Source: Pithys albifrons albifrons (Eukaryota > Chordata > Aves > Passeriformes > Thamnophilidae). From it: 64,000 nt of DNA. The stretch lies in assembly GCF_047495875.1 (NCBI RefSeq), contig NC_092497.1:3543437-3607436 (forward strand), read 5' to 3'. Within the stretch, counting starts at the first letter, position 1; every line of letters begins with the position of its first letter. Under the pieces are notes generated by a model, which was not told where the DNA came from, ran no database searches, and saw only the letters and a list, made by a program, of their open reading frames with translations. Below, piece by piece: positions 48,021 to 64,000 of the stretch. Position numbers and translations under genes: made by a program.

Positions 48021-51000
48021 CAGGGATTTCACTGGCAGTCATCCAATCTTCAAGAAATTTCCTCAACTTCTCAAAAACTTGTTAAAATTTGGTTTAGAGG
48101 GCATTAAGCTACTTCCCTTTGGATCACTTCATCAGATATACATATCAGATAATTTAACAGTCATATATTCCTCTAAACCAGATGTCATCGCTCCATCACT
48201 GCCTTATCTCTGAGGATCATTATCCTGCTTCACATCACTCAAAGGACGGAACGAAATGCCTTAATAGGACTTTTTATACTTTAAATATTTTAAATATATC
48301 CTAGAAAACACTTTCTGTCATCATTGCATGCACACAGAGTAATGCGAAGCAAACACTGAGGGCTTTTTGTCCCTAATACATCTTAGTTGCATTTTAATAC
48401 ATTTTCACATGTGTTAACATCTCCAAACAATACTGATTTTTTTTTCAGGTGTCCTATAACTACTTTCATGCTTTTGGCACATATCTGAAACACATATTTT
48501 AGAACTCACTTGATTATGAAAAATATATCTCAGAATAGATGACATTCATCTATTCATCAGCAAGGTGGAAAACAGGATTTTTTTCCTTGCCTCCTGATTT
48601 GTAACACTAGATGGCAAATTCAATTGTGCCTTCATCAAACATGAAAAATCCAACTGAAAAAGGACAAATAATTCTTTACACACAAGGAAAACACAGATTT
48701 CTTAGGCAACAGTGCCCAACTTGCAGTGTTTCAGGACCTCTTTATTATTAATCAGAAAACACTAAACCAAAGTCTATCTGTAACAGAGTAAAGCATTGAA
48801 CTTAAATTTCTAATTTTTTCTATCACTTCATCAACAGTTCTCAATATTTTTTTTAATTCTCTCTTGATGATCGTGCCAATAATTTTTGTTTCACCATCAC
48901 TGCTAGCAAGATGCCTTTACTAGGGGTAAATAATAATAAAAATTATATTTTAAGGGATGTGAGAAAACACAGAATCTTGATGCAATCAAGGTCGTAACTC
49001 ACATACCCAAGAGGAAGCAGTTGCCAAAGGCCAATTTGCACATTATTGTTTAAATTCTTGATGGATGGGAGGTTTGGCCTTCCATAAGTATTTTGGATCA
49101 AACCAATGTGCTCAAATTTGGATGGGTACTTTAAGAAAAAGTAGGTATTCTACGTCTGTACAATTAATTCTGTAAGGAAAAATAATCTTTCAGACAGACA
49201 AATTGGAGTAAGTCAGGTCTCTGTGGACTTTGGTGAGTCAGGGCACAGCACTTAATGGAAAAACAGAGAGTGATACAGACCTTTTAATTTCCATTTCTTA
49301 TCCTAAGACAATATCTATGGAGCCATCACAGCTCACGTACTTCTTGGACTTGAAAAATTTTTGGTGCCATTTGCTCAAAAGCAGAGAAAGATTGCAAACC
49401 ACAAAAAGTGAAGAGTCCCCTGGCTAAGGAAACATCAGTGTACATGAAAGATATGGACTAAATCTTGGAAGCTGGACTTTTAACCCAAGCCTTGAGGAAA
49501 AGAACAGTGATTCTCCTTCAATGTTCTGAAAAAGCAATTCTGAATTCAACAATTTTACAAAGTTTGAAATCATTAATACTCAAGATCATCAAAGTGTCAA
49601 GTTTATCTTCTTCCATCTTGCAAAGATCTGTCCAGGATGGACACTTGTAATGAATATATAAATAATAAATCTACTCTCTAAAACATGCTTTGACAACAGT
49701 TCATGACTGGCTTCAACAACCTTTATATTGCTTTTTACAATACTGCCTTATCTATAAAAGAGGTGAAAGTGCCCAGAGCCTGGTTAGAGAGAATGAAGGT
49801 GAGAGACATGTTTCTATATTCTTCTGATTTTCATTTTCTCTTTCCTACAGCTATGAGAAAACTTCTCTCCAGTCCATTTCTGTAGATTACTTCCATTTAT
49901 TCTCTTGTTCCTGTTTCCAAGAATACATCTTCAGAGTCGATTCAAGCTTTAGTACATGGCAATTACTAAAGAAATAAAATACTATTACCCCAGATCTTCA
50001 AGCATTTTGGCCATATTCTTCTTGGCTTTTCTATTTTCACTATCTAAAGTGCAGCACTCCTTCAGTGCCCTTGAAGAAGTACTTGTTCCATTACTGGATG
50101 CATTATTCCTTAGAAGAAGAAGGGATAAAAATATCATCTTCAATTTATGAATCATTCTTATCTTTACTCTTCACCTTTAGTTCTCTTTGTGCTTCCTTCT
50201 CTCACGGTCTTCTAAATTATTTCTGGACAAGTGCAGTATCACTAAATTGGAACATTTTATTTTGCTACTACTTTTATCAATGTTTTAACTCTTACGGTCT
50301 TTAGCAACTGCAGCCTCACTCTTTTGGAACTCAATAACTTTATTTTTTCTCCAGGAACTGATTGGGGTTTTTTTCATCCACTTCAGGGCTGCATATTTTT
50401 TTATTATTATTTTTTTTCTTTTTTTATTTTTTTCCATAGGCTGTTGTTTTGGCTTAAATGCATTTCTGAACTAAAGTACATTGGCATTTCCACAGGCACA
50501 TAGTTCTCTGACCCTTATTTCCTCAAAAGTTCTATCATGGAAATGAAACCAAAGGACACCACTCACAAGGGACTCTCTTATCTACATAAGAAATGAGTAC
50601 CAAAGATGCTTGTAGAATTAAATAGTAGAGCAGCATTTTAATGTGCTCCAAAGAAGGCAAAGAACTATTGATGCCTCAAGGATCAAATACATCTTCCTAA
50701 TCACTCTGCCCAAAATCAGTTATGAACATAATTTATATCACTACTTATGGCAGTGGAAGAAGATTAATTCTCTCTGATCAAGGAAAATAACAAATGTGCA
50801 GACACCCATTCTGCTAAATAAATCAACATCAATGGCAATGGATCCCATTTTACACTTCATTTTGCTTCTGTAATTTTACAGTTACTGGACAAGAGCAGTG
50901 TCCATGCACTTAGCATGGCCTCAGTGGCAAAGTTAAAAGCCACTGGGTATTTTAGCTATGCACATTACCAACCTATTAATATAGCCCAAAACTACCAGGC

Positions 51001-51767
51001 AAAGGGATTAATATTGTGAGATGAATATTAAAATACTTGGAAATATGAAGATTGCAAACCAAGACTAGAAGATAGGGCAAGCATATTGGGCTTCACAGTG
51101 TGGGTGGGCAAACAATTACTACAAATCACAGCACCTGGGAAAGTTTTTCAACAAGTAGATGTGCTGCAGTTCTCCATCCAGCAGAAAGTATAAAATGTGC
51201 AAGCTGCCTTCCCTAAGGGGTTTGTATGCACCATAACAATGAGTCCCCCAGAGCAGTCACACAGACAAGATAGAATGGCTGGGCAGCTTTTCAGTAATAT
51301 TCTCTGCTTTTATAGCAATTTTCCACTTTGGACAGCTCTCAGAAATGTTAACCAGAACCACATGGCTGGCAAGTCACAGATATGTGAGCCACAGGAACCC
51401 CTACAAAAGCCCCATCACCTCCATTGTATTCCCTACAGTACCACAAGTTTTCCCACTATGGCCCGAAACTGTGTTGACTCCAAACTGAGTTTCAAAAGGA
51501 ACTTGCAGGAGGCAGAACACAGGTACATTACACATGAGTTATTTCTGGTTTCCTGAGCAGTTTGTTTCTAAGATAAAAATTCAGAGGCAGTCTTTAAGTC
51601 TGATATGGGTATTTCAAAAGTTAGATCATACTTAAGGCATTCGTGAGCCACACATGGATGCCCTTGGAGAGATACAACTCAGCAATCCAAGCGCAGTGTT
51701 TCTTTCTACCTGTATTCCAATACAGTATTTGCTGAAGTCAAACATAATAAAGGCCCTACATACAGGA
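48021..51767. other. unclassified AT-rich intergenic DNA
   Basis: No gene is supported. Some stretches (48340-48920) may be further decayed LINE sequence continuous with the L3-like fragment, but I cannot demonstrate it. A T-rich low-complexity run lies at about 50396-50436. Short plus frames (49230-49427, 49956-50304) show no domain. Confidence 0.45.
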
Positions 51768-52414
51768 AATGGCCTCAAGTTGCACCAGGGGTGGTTTAGG
51801 TGAGGCATTAGGAAAAATTGCTTCACAGAAAGGGTGGTCAAGGACTGGAACAGGCTGCCCAGGCCAGTGTTGGAGTCATGGCACCTGGAAGTGTTCAAAA
51901 GATCTGTGGATATGACATGTGAGTGTAAGAGTATAAAAAGCTACTGATATCAGATATAGGGGTAAAAACTGGAGTGGTTTATTGAACATGCAACATGCAA
52001 TTTAAAGGTATCAGGGCCAGGATATGTTAATAAGGAGGATGGATTATGGTAACATATGTTAACTAAGGAATTACACAAGTTTTGGCTAGGTTGCACAATT
52101 AGTTAATATTTTCCATAACAGGAATTTAAAGGGTTTCAGCATAAATAGATAAATTTCATCTTAAAATCCATCTCTGTCTTGGAGCCAGAGACAGCTAATC
52201 AGCATGGTTGAACATCAATAGGCCTTGTTCTTAGTGATGGGATTTTGTCTCAGCCTCTGTTGACCATGGCTTACTGCTTAAGCTTGTCAGGCTTCTCACT
52301 GCTGGAAGCTGAATTTTAGTCCTTACATGTGAGGATGTGGAGGTGGTGCTGGGTTGATGGTTGGACTTGGTAATCTAAGACTCCTCTTCCAACTGCACAA
52401 AACCTGTGATTCTA
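51768..52414 (+). mobile_element. CR1 3' fragment split by a solo LTR
   Basis: The left half (51768-51923) reads ATGGCCTCAAGTTGCACCAG, GGGTGGTTTAGG, ACTGGAACAGGCTGCCCAGG, then CACCTGGAAGTGTTCAAAAG. The right half (52328-52414) reads GGTGGTGCTGGGTTGATGGT, TGGACTTGGTAATC, CTTCCAACTGC and GTGATTCTAC. They join end to end into a CR1 tail once the 404-bp insert and one copy of the duplicated TGTGAG are removed. Sense is plus. The copy is 5'-truncated in the last part of ORF2 and the 3' UTR. Confidence 0.93.
51924..52327 (-). mobile_element. endogenous retrovirus solo LTR (404 bp)
   Basis: The insert begins TGTAAGAG and ends GTCCTTACA. It has TG...CA termini with a 6-bp inverted repeat (TGTAAG/CTTACA), and is flanked by a direct repeat TGTGAG (51918-51923 and 52328-52333). 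On the minus strand an AATAAA signal lies at 51978-51983, about 54 nt before the LTR 3' end, which suggests minus-strand orientation. No internal retroviral gene, primer-binding site or second LTR is present, so it is a solo LTR. A 6-bp target-site duplication fits class II (ERVK-like) avian elements, which is an inference. Its insertion postdates the CR1. Confidence 0.88.
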
Positions 52415-53007
52415 CAGAGGCGGGCCGTGGGCAGCCCTCCAGCCTCAAAGCTGTTGACTCTGGTCTGTGAGAGAGTTTATAGGCCATGGGGATAGAAAAC
52501 ATGTACGAATCAGTACATTCTGAAAAATGATGTGCTATGGAGCACCTAATGCACGCTGGTCATACACCAGTTATACAGTGAAGGGCTGGAAAGGTCAGTT
52601 GCAAGGAAGGACAATATAGCAACCCCCATTTCATGTGGGACACTGCTGCACAAAGAAGACAACAACTGGAAGATCAACTCTAAAAGAGCATTTGAATGCT
52701 GAGGATCTAAATTGAACTGCTTTTCTCCATGATCACTCTTTAAGATTGTGTTACCAAATTTCCCCAAGCCTGGGAAAAAAAAAGCACCAAAGAGCCCAGT
52801 GTCAGGACATGGAAATAGTGTGTTGCAATTAATTTTCTCATTTTTCAACCTTGTTTTTTACTGGGTTTCAAATATACATTTAAGCACTTTTTGGTAATTT
52901 TAGGAATGAAAGGGAAGGAGGATGCTGGAAAAGCAAAGAAACAAGAAGAGAATAAATGAAAGAGTAAGCGCTGACTGACACTATTTTTAAGCCTTAGGCC
53001 TCTGTTC
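52415..53007. other. unclassified intergenic DNA
   Basis: No gene or recognisable repeat. The minus frame 52546-52848 has no motif. Confidence 0.5.
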
Positions 53008-53135
53008 ATTCAAGGGCAGGTTGGATGGAGCATTGAGCAACCTAGTCTAGTAGAATGTGTCCCTACTCATGGCAGGGAGTTGGAATAAAATGATCTTTAA
53101 GGTCCCTTCTAACCCAGACCATTTTTATGATTCTC
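53008..53135 (+). mobile_element. CR1 3'-end fragment
   Basis: TCATTCAAGGGCAGGTTGGA, GCAACCTAGTCTAGTAGAAT, CTCATGGCAGGGAGTTGGAA, AGGTCCCTTCTAACCCAGAC, then an eroded octamer. It is in sense on the plus strand and severely 5'-truncated. Confidence 0.93.
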
Positions 53136-53463
53136 GGGTTCTAAGATCTTTGTTGAAAGCTGATTCTATAATGTGTTAAATTAATGGCTTAGCTTTTTAC
53201 TAGACTTCTAGTGAATATTATTATTTGTCTGTTGATTAACAAACACTTACTCCAAGTATTGGCTTGCAGACTGATACAACAGTCAGAAAAGCAGAAAGCT
53301 GGAAATCTATCTGGAAAACTACCTTGATGAATATGTTGTGGCAAGGTACTTTAAATATATATCTCAATTCTAACATGTAAGTTGCCAAGTGCTTTGGGAC
53401 ATGGGTATAAGATGTAGTGCGTATTTTACTACTATTAGCATAGGTGAAGCCCACTTATGGAGT
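53136..53463. other. unclassified intergenic DNA
   Basis: No recognisable gene or repeat between the CR1 tail and the GAAA tract. Confidence 0.5.
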
Positions 53464-57196
<3,733 letters not shown>

Positions 57197-57343
57197 TCAA
57201 GGTCAGGCTGGCCAGAGCTTCAAGGTCAGGTTGGCTGGGACTCTGAGAAACCTGGTCTAGTGGAAGGTGTCCTTGCCTCTGGCTAGAGGGTTGGACAAGA
57301 TGGCCTTTAAAAGGTCCATTCCAAACCAAACTGTTCTATGATT
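57197..57343 (+). mobile_element. CR1 3'-end fragment with a short internal duplication
   Basis: TCAAGGTCAGGCTGGCCAGA is followed directly by a second TCAAGGTCAGGTTGGCTGGG, a tandem copy of about 22 bp. The CR1 tail then continues: ACCTGGTCTAGTGGAAGGTG, TTGGACAAGATGGCCTTTAA, CCATTCCAAACCAAACTGTT and CTATGATT. Sense is plus. Confidence 0.92.
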
Positions 57344-59794
57344 TCAATATATAATACAGTCACCATCAGGTATGCAATTAGAGTGTGCGGTTTAATTGTA
57401 GTGTTGACACAGGTGTAACAAAGTAACCACTCTAGGACTGGTTTTTGTAGGACAGGAAGACTACATCACATGATGTACATGTGTGTGGGTGGCCACAAAG
57501 CCTCTCTAGAAGACAACTGCTGCTTTGCACCTCCCTTCATGTAGGGATTCTGAGTAATGGTTCCCTACCCGTAAGGGTTTAGAGGCCATGGGGTGGAGAG
57601 GAGTGATTAATAGAAGTAATTCATAATGTCTATGTTTGCATATCATCATTCATCAGAAGACTCCAAATGGTAAGTGAAACAGGGAGATCTAAAACAAGTT
57701 TAGCCAAAAGTTTCATCATGGACTTGAGAGCTTGTGGGATTTCACTGTCACAAGCATGCCCAAAAGTTCCAGAGATTTTTCCAGCCCTACAAATCACCAT
57801 GCATTTCTGGAAGCCTATACTGATCTCTTATTGCCTGTAAATAGTACATCATACCCTCACACCTACCAGGTCTCTTGGGAAGACAAGACCAAACTTCAGA
57901 GAATCCTGGAGGTTTCTTTTTGTGCTCTTTTTTCCCATGGCTTTTATGCTCCCTTGCAACAAAGGAAGGAAAAAGCCCTTATTTTTTTCTTAAAAAACAT
58001 ATGTATATTTATGGGCACATAAGCAAATGAGAACTAGCAGAGAGAATGCTCTGCCCCTGAAATGCAGCCATACATTAGGTGGACTAAGCTTGCTAACTAG
58101 AAGTAAAAAGCAGTGTATGCGATAATTGAAATCAACAAATCAAGAAAAAGGACATGGTTTAGAACAGCAAGAGGAGAACTTGGAGCTTTTATAGAGGTTG
58201 AATACCCATTGTTTATATTCAAAGCTGGTGACTTAGAGGATACTTCACTGTAAGTCCACTGCTAGTAAACCCTTCCATTGTGTTATACAGTAATTGCTAG
58301 GGTAACATTACTGCAGGTAAAACAGTTCACTGGTTTTACTGTAGATATATTTTAGAGAATCAGGCCTAGCATTACCTCTGTGTTGTGCTTTTGCTAGTGG
58401 TGCATTAGTCACTCTAATGATACTGTGCTTATACAAAGCATTATATAAGTGCTGTGAGATAAACCACACAACCACCGCTTAGGAATCAAAGCTGTTCCCT
58501 ACAAGCACACATCTGTTTGCAATGGATTCTCTTCTTCATCCTCTTTCCCCAACATCTCTTTCCCATCAGCTGGTTCATCACCAAAGCACAGAGAGTTTGT
58601 TTTGTAGGAAATATATTGAACGAATTTCTTACCTATGAAATCAAAGTCTATAATGATCAGTCTGCAAGCAGTGCTCCCTGACAAACATCATCCCTGCCAA
58701 ACACAAGAACTGGACAGAAATCAAATTTCTAGGTCTTACTGTTTACTAAGAAAAATCAGCAGATCATCTTTATTCTCAAAAGATTCTATAAAGCCTCAAT
58801 TTGATTTCTATTTAATAAACACAGGATGCTGGAGGTCAGGGGAAAATTATTTAAATCTCCTAATATTTCTTGGGCTTACTGGCTTTCAATGGAATTGATT
58901 TCACATTAAGGATTTTCATCTTTGCCCTTCACTTGGTACAATACATTAGGAAACAAACACCAGGTTGTATTTTATTCATACTGTCAGCTACTTTAAAAGA
59001 AAACTTCTGTGTAAATAATGCAACCATTTTTTTCCAGCTATATTCAACTACTCAAATTCAAATTGTCTTTTTAGACATATAAAGGATTTTTTTTACCACT
59101 GCTCTTACTATTTCCTATCCTAAGCTTCTCACATTCATAAGTTTACACTTTTCTAACCTGACACTACCTCTAAATGGTATTGAAGAAATATCTTCCATAT
59201 TTTTATCTGTCAGATGTAAAATCTCAAACAGGTTGTAGCCCAGGGCTTCAAAACAATTTTGGTAGTTAAATCCCTTGGATTTCAGGGGAAATCTTATAAG
59301 GTTGAGGAGTTGGAGCCAGGTGATTTGTGCAGTCATAGAGGAAATATTTGGTGGAGAAGCTGCTGAACTGTAACTAAGTTAGATCAGTAACCATTTCCTA
59401 ACCCAGGATGATCCTTTTCCTCACTGCTAAATAATGAGGGTTTTTAAAGGACCAAAATCACAATGGAAGGAAGTACCCTTTTTTATTTACATGTTTATTT
59501 TCTTGAGAGGGAAGTAGTCATAGATCTTTGATTTGGATGTTCATGAATGGAAAAATCAATTACTAAATGTTGTTAAGATTTTTTCAGGTCTCCTTTTATT
59601 GCTTAGAGTGGAAGCCTGAGGGCAGTAATGACTGAAGGCAAGAGAAGGCATTGTATTTCTGGTGATATGAGTTTGCTTCCAGACTTGGGTTCTAAACTCT
59701 TCAGCCAAAAGTAATATAACAGTAATCTGCATGATTAAGGAGCAATATAAATAGTTTTTTCCCCCATTTCACATATTTCTACCACCTGTGTAAC
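57344..59794. other. unclassified intergenic DNA
   Basis: No gene is supported. A small hairpin (CTGCAGGTAAAAC / GGTTTTACTGTAG, 58311-58344) is the only structure seen. Short frames at 57732-58022 and 58635-58898 lack domains. Confidence 0.5.
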
Positions 59795-60228
59795 CATAGA
59801 ATATCCTAAGTTGGAAGGGGTCCACAAAGGTCATTAAGTGCAATTCCTGACTCTTCACAGGACAGCTCCAAGAATCCCACTATGTGCCTGAGAGTGTTGT
59901 ACAAACACTTCTTGTGCTCTTTCAGCCTTGGTGCTGTGCCCACTGCCCTGGCGAGCCTCTTCAGTGCCCAACCACTCTCTGGGAGAAGAATATTTTCCTG
60001 ATATCCAACCTAAACCTGCCTTGACACAACTTCAGGCCACTCCCTTGGGCCCTGTCACTGGTTACCAGAGAGAATAGATCAGTGTCTGTCCCTTCACTTC
60101 CCCTTGTAAGGAAGTTGTAGACTCCAATGTGTTCTCTGTCTCCTCTTCTCCAGGGAGAGCAAACCAAGACCTCAGACACTGAGGAATATGCCTTCCCCTC
60201 CAGACTCTTCAACATCATTGTAGCCCTA
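59795..60228 (-). mobile_element. CR1 3' fragment
   Basis: The plus strand reads CATAGAATATCCTAAGTTGG, AAGGGGTCCACAAAGG, CAGGACAGCTCCAAGAATCC, CACTGCCCTGGCGAGCCTCT, TCCTGATATCCAACCTAAAC, TTGACACAACTTCAGGCCAC and CCTCTTCTCCAGGGAGAGC. It is a continuous reverse-complement CR1 tail of about 430 bp, the same type as at 34.3 and 36.9 kb, truncated near the end of ORF2. Confidence 0.95.
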
Positions 60229-63200
60229 GAACCTGTAACCAGAAGTATTTTCCCATGAATACCCTTTGGAAGACATATAGAAATCTTGGGGAAGTTTTGA
60301 AGTCCATGGATTTGGAGTCACCTGTGTTTTATGGGGTATTGAGCCCGAATGATAAATCCCAGGAATAAGCTGCTCAGACTCTCCACTTGTCAGGATGGAC
60401 ACACAAACACAGAGTATGTGGATAAAGAACTTGCAGAGAAAGTGCAGCTGCAGCATAAATCCAGTCAACTGGAAAACACTACGATCTCAAGGACTCCACA
60501 TCCTTCAAGGTGTAGTTTTGCTATGACTCTCAAAAGCAAAGCAAGAAATAGATGTGGTTTAATGACTAGACTAAGGGATGCTGAATGACTGTATGTACAC
60601 AACAGGCTGCTCCTCAAACTACTCATCTTTTCATATTGCCCATGAATGACAGAATCCTTCTTCATCAGCTCAATCCCAGAAAATCTTAGGTATGTACTTA
60701 ACTTTCTGAACTCTGAGCAGTCCCTCTGACTCTAGCACAGTTACCTCTGGTGCAAAATTAAGTGTAGACATACATCATTGTGGGGCTGAGCCTGGAATAC
60801 ACTGTGGTGAATAGTTTCTCTTCAGGAAAACATTTATTTCCTAAAGGCATCATTTCACTTAAAGTTTCCACATATTTGTATTGTACTTTGTGAGTCACAT
60901 GGGAAGCAGTGTTGAAGGAAAACTTGAAATGTCAAAAATACACATTACTAAATAGAATATTTTCAAATTGGGGATATAGGTAGATAAAGAAATTTAGATG
61001 CCACAATGATATCTAAAAAAGAAGTGTCAAAGAAATTTGTACTTTTCTATCTCAGCTCTAATGACCAGGGTAATTATCTGGTAAAAAGGAGATTGGAATT
61101 TAAACTTCATCTTTGCTTGAAAGCATGGACTTGAATTTAAGCTTCCAACACCTTGAGAAAGCTACGTTTTAAGCAACAGACTGTGGAATATGGAAAGGTT
61201 TCACAAAGCCAGGTTTGTTAACCCTGTCTTCTAGTCATTTTAGTACCCACTTCTAAATGTTAAATATATGTTGAAAGTTAGAAATTTAAAAAAAAAAAAA
61301 AAGAGGAGGGGGGAGGAAGAAAAATAAATGGAAAAAAAAAACTTAAAAAAGGAGGAAAAAATGCCACATTTTCAGAGTGTTTAAAAGCAGTGTGATGGCA
61401 TTTAATCACATTTAGTGCTGTGGTTGTAGCAAACAATACAAAATTATTCCCAAAGACCCAGCTATGACAGTGGTGACTCACAAGTAGGCCTTTAAAGTAC
61501 TTCCAGTGTCTAAATATTAAATATTTACTATAAGTCTATAAAATTTTATATTCATTGTACTGCTCACTTGTTTTACCCGTTCTCAAGGGACACTGAAGAT
61601 TCTGTATATCCTTCCCCTTTCCAGTATATCAAAACTTTTTTCATAATACCCCTATTAAGCCAGACACCTTCCCAGTCTCCCATAGACTGTCACTAAGTCA
61701 TATTGGTGTCAGTGCGGAAACTTTAGGTGAGTCTCACTGGTGTCAGTCAAAAAAGATAAAAAAAATTGGGAAAAAAATGGAAAAAAATTTCCAAACACCA
61801 CAAGACATAAATACTCCAGTTAGCAAGACAGGTCTTGCTCATGTTGAATTGTAACTTCCTTTTTTGAATTTCCATATTGATTGTCAATGGTTTCTTATCT
61901 GTCTGTATAGCATCATGCATATTGCCAGCGTGACACAAATAAATGAGCTAATGAATAAATAATGGTAATCAATGGAAACAAACACAGAATTGACTGACCT
62001 CCTCATTGTTCTCACTGAAAGAGATGCCAAGAGTAATCAAGCAGCATAAATTATAAAATATAAGTTCAACATTAGAATGTCATTGTTTCAATGTTTTAAG
62101 GAACCTGCAGTGTGAATAAGGCAAAGTGCTGGCTATAAAACATTTAGACAGGTTTATCTTGCTTTCAGGAAATGTCCATCTCTGCTCTCACTGAAGTAAA
62201 AAATAAACTTCCTGATGCAGCATGGCTTCCAAAACCTTTCAAAACAGTTTCTACAAAATAAAGTGCTTGCATTTTTTTAACATAGTGAAACTCTCCTCTG
62301 TAAGGCAATGGTGTGTCACAGAAAACCAATTAAAACCATTTTGCCAAAGGCCTGAGGACTTAAGACACATGTGCTTGTCAACAGAGATTTTTTGCAAGTG
62401 GTGAATAGTGAACTACTCCTATGCAAGCAATTATTTTTGAAATAACATCAAAATCACTCTTTTCAACAGATGCACTACTTCTTCACTAGATGTTTAAAAC
62501 CATTCTCACCCCACTTGAATCTTTATATCAACTCTTTCTTTTGTCCCTTTCATATAAATTCACTTTCCATTTGCAATTCTTGTCACAAATCAGCTTTAAC
62601 TCAGTACTTTTCACACTTTCCTTGCCTTCTTTCTATCACTAATGACTCATTGGTCATATGTTTACATGTAAGAAGAAACGCCACCAAGAACCACAATAGC
62701 TTTAGAAGGTTTTTGCAGCATCCAGCACGAAGGAACAAGGATGTCCAGGCTTACCATAACACAGATGCACCAAAAAACCTCAAATAAACAAAACTGAAAA
62801 CTAATCAAACAAAAATCCCAAACAACTCCACACAATAGTCCCCAAACTCAACAGCATTGTATGGGTGAGAATAACAATCACCTGTAAAGTGGAGGGTGCC
62901 TTGCACCTCCTTTTCACCACTGGGTGCCAAATTGTGTTTTATTAGCCAAAGAAGGCTCCAGTAGACAAAATCAAAAAGATTACAAGGGCCCATGTTGTAG
63001 CCACGGTCTGTAGTGCCTCATGATAATATACATTCCTTGTGTATTGAGATAATATCATGGGGTGTTTTTCTCTGGTAGAATGCATATCTGTTGTTAAATA
63101 ACCGATGACAAAGGCTGGCACATTATTAAAGGCTGGACTGAGTTCAGAATTTAATATTCCCCTTGCATTTCAAACAATTTTCAATGTCCACAACTGTCAT

Positions 63201-64000
63201 CCAACATTGTTTCCAAGTCACAATTCAGTGGGAGAAAAATAGCGATCCATGTAGAGCTTCACAGTGACACATCTGTTATGTTATTTATCTTAAGTGTGAA
63301 GACAGGAATGAACTATCTTCCAGCCTTATAATTCAGAATTGAAAATAATAGAAACTAAAGGAAGAAAAGAAAGGGACAGAATCTCTGTGTGAATGTAGGT
63401 TAATGGACTATCATGTGAAACTGCTTTTGCCAGAATTTCTCTGATTGCTTCCAAGTCTACTTATCATGATGTAAATCAGGAGGAGTTCCATTAAATGTAT
63501 CGACTCACATTGGCCCAAATAGCTGCAAAAGAGGTCTAAATGAGACACAGTATCACTGTGACAAGCCAGTCTTCTGAAGTCTTTCCATGATTAAAACAAT
63601 GTGACGAACATCCTAACCTTACAGACCTGAAATGTCCTCCAAAGCAGCTGCCTGACACTGTATATTTTAAAGCCTTCCCCTCCTTGCAAGTCCATATTTA
63701 GGGCTTGTCCCTCCCGGCCCCAGCCAGCACTCACTGCACACAGTTTCATGGAACTTCCAAACATTTCCTGTGGAGAAAAAAATCCCCAAACTTTCTGAAC
63801 TCTATTTTGCTTCAGGGCATCTAATCTTGAAAGTTATGTGTGCTGTTAAAAATTGGCTTTCAAATCATGGAACGAGGCCTTTAGGGATACTTTCTTTCTC
63901 TTTTTTTTTTTTTTCCCTCTTCATAAGAAGTTTCAGAGCTGCAGAGCCTCAAGCCAAAAAAAATAGTTGTACAGGCAAGTTTTCTACAGAACAAGAGACA
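60229..64000. other. unclassified intergenic DNA
   Basis: No gene is supported. A purine-rich run (poly-A followed by GGAGGGGGGAGG words) lies at about 61290-61345, and a T-rich run at 63898-63915. A segment around 62885-63000 has features reminiscent of a retroviral LTR edge but is not called. The plus frame 62470-62787 lacks a domain. Confidence 0.5.

Overview
The window looks like nuclear DNA from a bird, intergenic or deep-intronic, with no protein-coding gene that I can support. The diagnostic feature is the CR1 retrotransposon. About eighteen fragments, in both orientations, share the CR1 3' end (TTCCAACCCAAACCATTC followed by ATTCTATG-type octamers) or CR1 reverse-transcriptase sequence (a FADD box, a 'PQGS.LGP.LFN' block, an 'FSKAFDT.SHS' block). 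CR1 as the dominant repeat, together with one endogenous-retrovirus solo LTR, a trace of an old MIR-type SINE and an older CR1/L3-clade LINE, fits a neoavian genome. A songbird is plausible, but the sequence alone does not fix the species.

Layout. 1-11.2 kb is mostly unclassified AT-rich DNA with one MIR-like remnant near 6.7 kb. 11.2-20 kb is the CR1-rich part: eight fragments, a (TTTTA)n tract and an ATCT-type tract. 20-34 kb is mostly unique sequence with two CR1 pieces and a C-rich run that could form a G-quadruplex on the minus strand (23.66-23.71 kb). 34-39 kb carries three CR1 pieces around a homeodomain-site-rich stretch (35.46-35.84 kb) that may be conserved non-coding DNA. 40.3-42.0 kb is a very large (TTCC)n array with a higher-order structure built on GAATTC interruptions. 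43.8-48 kb holds a CR1 copy in permuted order and an ancient L3-like fragment. 51.8-52.4 kb is a CR1 3' end split by a 404-bp solo LTR with a 6-bp target-site duplication. 53.46-53.64 kb is a perfect (GAAA)43 tract. 57-60 kb has two more CR1 pieces, and the rest is unclassified.

There is no operon-like or pathway organisation. Every open reading frame I examined is a chance ORF, a CR1 fragment or a microsatellite translation. The 587-codon frame at 40.3-42.1 kb is a stop-free tetranucleotide repeat, not a gene. The observations most worth a second look are the internally organised TTCC array, the permuted CR1, and the LTR-in-CR1 nesting, which gives a relative insertion order. I did not find a convincing new biological system.
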